A DNA stretch of 6,536 nt. It comes from Akkermansia sp. (GTDB taxonomy: Bacteria > Verrucomicrobiota > Verrucomicrobiia > Verrucomicrobiales > Akkermansiaceae). The stretch lies in NCBI GenBank assembly GCA_017628435.1, contig JAGBZE010000012.1:1-6536 (forward strand), given 5' to 3'. Positions 4,468-6,536 of the stretch are shown here, piece after piece. Position 1 is the first letter of the stretch; every line of letters begins with the position of its first letter. Both the position numbers and the translations under genes were made by a program. The notes beneath the pieces are model-generated. The model did no database searches. It saw nothing but the letters and a program-made list of their open reading frames with translations, and had not been told where the DNA came from.

Positions 4468-6071
4468 CAGGGCTCCTGCTTCTGCTCAGCCTTACGCAGC
4501 TCAATCACAGCCGCAGTGGCATCATCTGCCTTGGGCCTGGGGTATGCTATACGGCTGTGATGCATCGTGCGGATGGTTGCAAAGAAAGATTCCTTCAGTT
4601 TTTCGATTTCGCCCAGGGTCAGGCCGCAATCCTGCAGGTGTCCATCCAGAATACGTCCCTTGAAGATACCGCTGATCATGTTGCGGATATCCTCCTCCGT
4701 AGGGTGCTGAAGGGAGCGAGTGGCGCTTTCCACGGCATCTGCCATGCTCACAATACCGCTCTCGCGGGTTTGAGGAATCGGGCCCTTGTAGGTGAAGATA
4801 GACTTATCAACCTCCTCCGGGCAGGTATCTATGAGCCCTTCCTCGAACTTAGACTTTTCCTCCTCGTACTGATCCAGGGCCTTGCGATAGAAGAAATAGG
4901 CCGTGGAAACACCGTGATGCTCACGGATAACGTTGATGATACGGATATTCAGGCCGTGAGATTCTGCCAGCTCCACCCCCTCGGTTACATGACCGGTGAT
5001 AATACGCGCACTGGCCTCCGGAGTGAGAGCAGCATGCGGAGTGTTGGTCGGGTCTGGAATATTCTCAGCAAAATACTGGGGATTGGAGATTTTGCCAATG
5101 TCGTGATAGAGACCGCACACACCCGCGCGGGTCACATCGGCCCCAATGGCCTCAGCTCCGGCCTCAGACAAACGCTGCACCAGCAAACTATGGTGGAAGG
5201 TACCGGGTGCTACTATCTGTAGTTTTTTCAGGAGCGGGTGGTTCATATCAGCCCATTCCAGCCAGGTGATGGGGGTGGATATGTTGAACAGACGCTCCAG
5301 TGCGGGCATCATGCCGCCGATGAGAGCAGCAAGCACAAAGTTGACTCCTACGGTGATAGCCAGCTCCAAGGTAAATCCACTCAGATTAAATCCGCCGTGC
5401 AGACCTCGTAGAGCTATTTTTTCATTGGTACCGACCGCCTCCAACCCCAGCAGCAGATAAACAGAAGCAAACACAATAGCACTGGCGACAAAACCGGCAC
5501 GCAGGATATGCTCGCGTTTGTGAACTCGGCCGGATACCAGAGCGCACACGGTGCCAGTCACAAAGCTCACGGCGCTGTAATTCAGAATCACAGCGGGGTC
5601 CGTACCCTCCGGGAACATGGCAACACCGAAAATAGTGCAGCATAGTGCGGTGAAAGCGCCAAGGCGGCGGCCAATCATCACGGCAAGAATGGTGGGGCCC
5701 AGCGCATACGGCAGCCAGAGCAGTACCTGCCCCTGCATGTAAAAACCGGGAATCATTCCCTTCAGGGAGCAGACTCCATTCGTGATGATGAGCTGTGCCA
5801 CTATAATGCTGGCCAGCAGAAGCATGCGGCGCACGGTAAGCTGCACCGGCAAACGGGAGAGATACGCAAGCAGGATAAGCCCTACGGAGGTGAGCAGGAG
5901 CCAGATAACCCGGAAAGCGGCATTCCACACATTGTCGGCCATGGAACAGGCAATGAAACATAAAGCAATAACCCCGAGCAGGCCAATACCCAGCATGACA
6001 CTGGCCACGCTTTGCTGGCGAGTGGAGGAGTCCTCACTCTGGGGGGCAATCTTCTTCAAAAGTCTTGTCAT
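4467..6071 (-). CDS. PgpH-like 7TM-HD membrane phosphodiesterase (predicted c-di-AMP)
   Basis: A 534-residue protein. A short polar N-terminus (1-22) is followed by about seven or eight TM helices (roughly 24-255), a linker and a cytoplasmic HD domain (about 275-505). Catalytic metal ligands of the PgpH type are visible: FHHS (His293/294), YHDIGK (His323-Asp324), GHVTEG (His361), EHHG (His385/386) and ADAVESATRSL (Asp445). The motifs PQYFAENIPD (331-340) and YKGPIPQTRESGI (428-440) are also characteristic. PgpH of Listeria hydrolyses c-di-AMP to pApA; the same reaction is inferred here. Listeria-type proteins are around 700 residues because a large extracytoplasmic domain sits before the 7TM part. 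That domain is absent here, and the helices begin almost at once. Translation starts at 6071 with only a weak SD (AGGA, 8 bases upstream). It is the first gene of an operon with the BASS transporter. Confidence 0.88.
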   Translation of the reverse strand: MTRLLKKIAPQSEDSSTRQQSVASVMLGIGLLGVIALCFIACSMADNVWNAAFRVIWLLLTSVGLILLAYLSRLPVQLTVRRMLLLASIIVAQLIITNGVCSLKGMIPGFYMQGQVLLWLPYALGPTILAVMIGRRLGAFTALCCTIFGVAMFPEGTDPAVILNYSAVSFVTGTVCALVSGRVHKREHILRAGFVASAIVFASVYLLLGLEAVGTNEKIALRGLHGGFNLSGFTLELAITVGVNFVLAALIGGMMPALERLFNISTPITWLEWADMNHPLLKKLQIVAPGTFHHSLLVQRLSEAGAEAIGADVTRAGVCGLYHDIGKISNPQYFAENIPDPTNTPHAALTPEASARIITGHVTEGVELAESHGLNIRIINVIREHHGVSTAYFFYRKALDQYEEEKSKFEEGLIDTCPEEVDKSIFTYKGPIPQTRESGIVSMADAVESATRSLQHPTEEDIRNMISGIFKGRILDGHLQDCGLTLGEIEKLKESFFATIRTMHHSRIAYPRPKADDATAAVIELRKAEQKQEP

Positions 6072-6186
6072 AATTTAGTTCCTAATCTACTGAAGTTCCA
6101 TTCCTGACGGCGATCACAGCCTGAAGCACCAGTTTCTCCTTGATTTCTTAGACTGTTTGCAGATACGTTCTGTTTGATTTTCGATA

Positions 6187-6216
6187 CCGGGAGCAACCTC
6201 AGACTTCTGCTCCGGG
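6187..6216 (-). promoter_or_regulatory. Hairpin at the 5' end of the HD-gene leader
   Basis: The arms 6216-6208 and 6195-6187 pair with one internal mismatch around a 12-nt loop. There is no T-run after it, so it is not a terminator. It would form right at the predicted start of the HD-gene mRNA (near 6214) and may stabilise the roughly 140-nt leader. Confidence 0.4.
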
Positions 6217-6220
6217 CTTC

Positions 6221-6249
6221 ATCCTACCAGAATCAATGAGACAACGCAA
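6221..6249 (-). promoter_or_regulatory. Candidate promoter of the HD-BASS operon
   Basis: TTGCGT (6249-6244) and TAGGAT (6226-6221) are 17 bases apart, with an extended context TGGTAGGATGA shared with two other promoters in the window. The transcript would start about 140 bases upstream of the HD gene. Confidence 0.45.
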
Positions 6250-6402
6250 GGTCAAATGCGGACACCGGACAACAGCTTACGTGTGTCCCAAGGATTTAGG
6301 ACGTGCGGATTTACGATTCTTGATTCGCGATTCACGAATTAAAAATCAGCGACTAACACCCGGACAACACATCATCCATACCATGCAAAGACTCGAAGAG
6401 CC
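6250..6402. other. Non-coding stretch with short repeats
   Basis: I see no gene here. Together with the leader of the HD gene it makes a gene-free interval from 6072 to 6402. It holds three GATTC units at a strict 7-base period (6315, 6322, 6329), and a near-identical pair ACACCGGACAACA (6262-6274) and ACACCCGGACAACA (6356-6369). No clear promoter for the plus-strand frame at 6403 was found. Confidence 0.5.
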
Positions 6403-6536
6403 GTGATTTCACTTAGCACCGGCGACGTTCTGCTGAATAGGGAAAAGTTTACATCATCCTTGGACAATCAAACACGCCTCGATCCGTCGACGCTAGCAGT
6501 TCTACGCTACACCCGTAGCGAAACTGACTTTGCTGA
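6403..6536 (+). CDS. Possible start of a plus-strand gene (partial)
   Basis: An open frame runs from GTG 6403 to the window end (44 codons). It reads plausibly as protein (ISLSTGDVLLNREKF, then LDPSTLAVLRYTRSETDF). The frame is closed upstream by TAA near 6338, and GTG 6403 is the first reasonable start, preceded only by a weak GAAGAG. It would be divergent from the HD operon. No family is recognised. It could be chance, since the reverse strand also has a short open frame here. Confidence 0.35.
   Translation, partial: MISLSTGDVLLNREKFTSSLDNQTRLDPSTLAVLRYTRSETDFA

Noticed and set aside
4392..5222. 276-codon plus-strand frame opposite the HD domain
   Set aside because: The opposite strand carries the complete HD motif series; this frame has no supporting motif or SD.
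5422..5961. 179-codon minus-strand frame inside the HD gene
   Set aside because: It is out of frame with the TM region of the HD gene and is rich in Cys/His/Pro, a typical shadow.
6480..6536. Inverted repeat CGCTAC/GTAGCG near the window end as a terminator
   Set aside because: The stem is only 6 bp and no T-run follows on either strand. It falls inside the possible plus-strand frame.

Overview
The window looks like chromosomal DNA of a Gram-negative, GC-moderate bacterium. The mix of a lipoprotein start, a secreted ankyrin-repeat protein, a PgpH-type HD membrane protein, and genes with and without Shine-Dalgarno (SD) sites would fit a Verrucomicrobia/Akkermansia-like host. That assignment is an impression, not a proof. 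Almost everything is encoded on the minus strand.

Read in the direction of minus-strand transcription (high to low coordinates), the layout is as follows. (1) At 6071-3565 lies a two-gene operon: a 534-residue multi-pass membrane protein with a C-terminal HD domain (PgpH family, predicted c-di-AMP phosphodiesterase), coupled through a one-base TGATG stop/start overlap to a BASS-type (bile acid:sodium symporter family) transporter. (2) At 3564-3264 is an AT-richer stretch with a 60-codon ORF. Its near-perfect SD is locked in a perfect 13-bp inverted repeat. (3) At about 3134-2698 is a compact module that I read as a type I toxin-antitoxin-like system. (4) At 2724-2506 is a small ORF of doubtful status. 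(5) At 2340-796 is a secreted ankyrin-repeat protein. (6) At 565-1 is a two-gene unit: a small two-TM protein followed by the start of a lipoprotein that runs off the window. On the plus strand only a possible partial gene at 6403-6536 is visible.

The most interesting content is the module at 2698-3134. A good sigma70-type promoter drives a long, structured leader of about 140 nt. An optimal SD and a 23-residue hydrophobic peptide follow, then an intrinsic terminator. Immediately downstream on the same strand, a consensus TTGACA/TATAAT promoter drives an RNA of about 76 nt that ends in its own intrinsic terminator. That RNA can pair with the peptide mRNA in three consecutive blocks: 12 bp over the SD, 11 bp over the start codon and 5 bp inside the ORF. 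The loop of its terminator hairpin is also complementary to the loop of the mRNA's terminator hairpin. This is the logic of a type I toxin with an antisense RNA antitoxin, but the two are arranged in tandem instead of overlapping, and I do not recognise the peptide family. The downstream ankyrin gene begins with the same 11 nt as the peptide ORF, so the small RNA may also act on it.

The analysis is by eye only. No folding, homology search or expression data were available.
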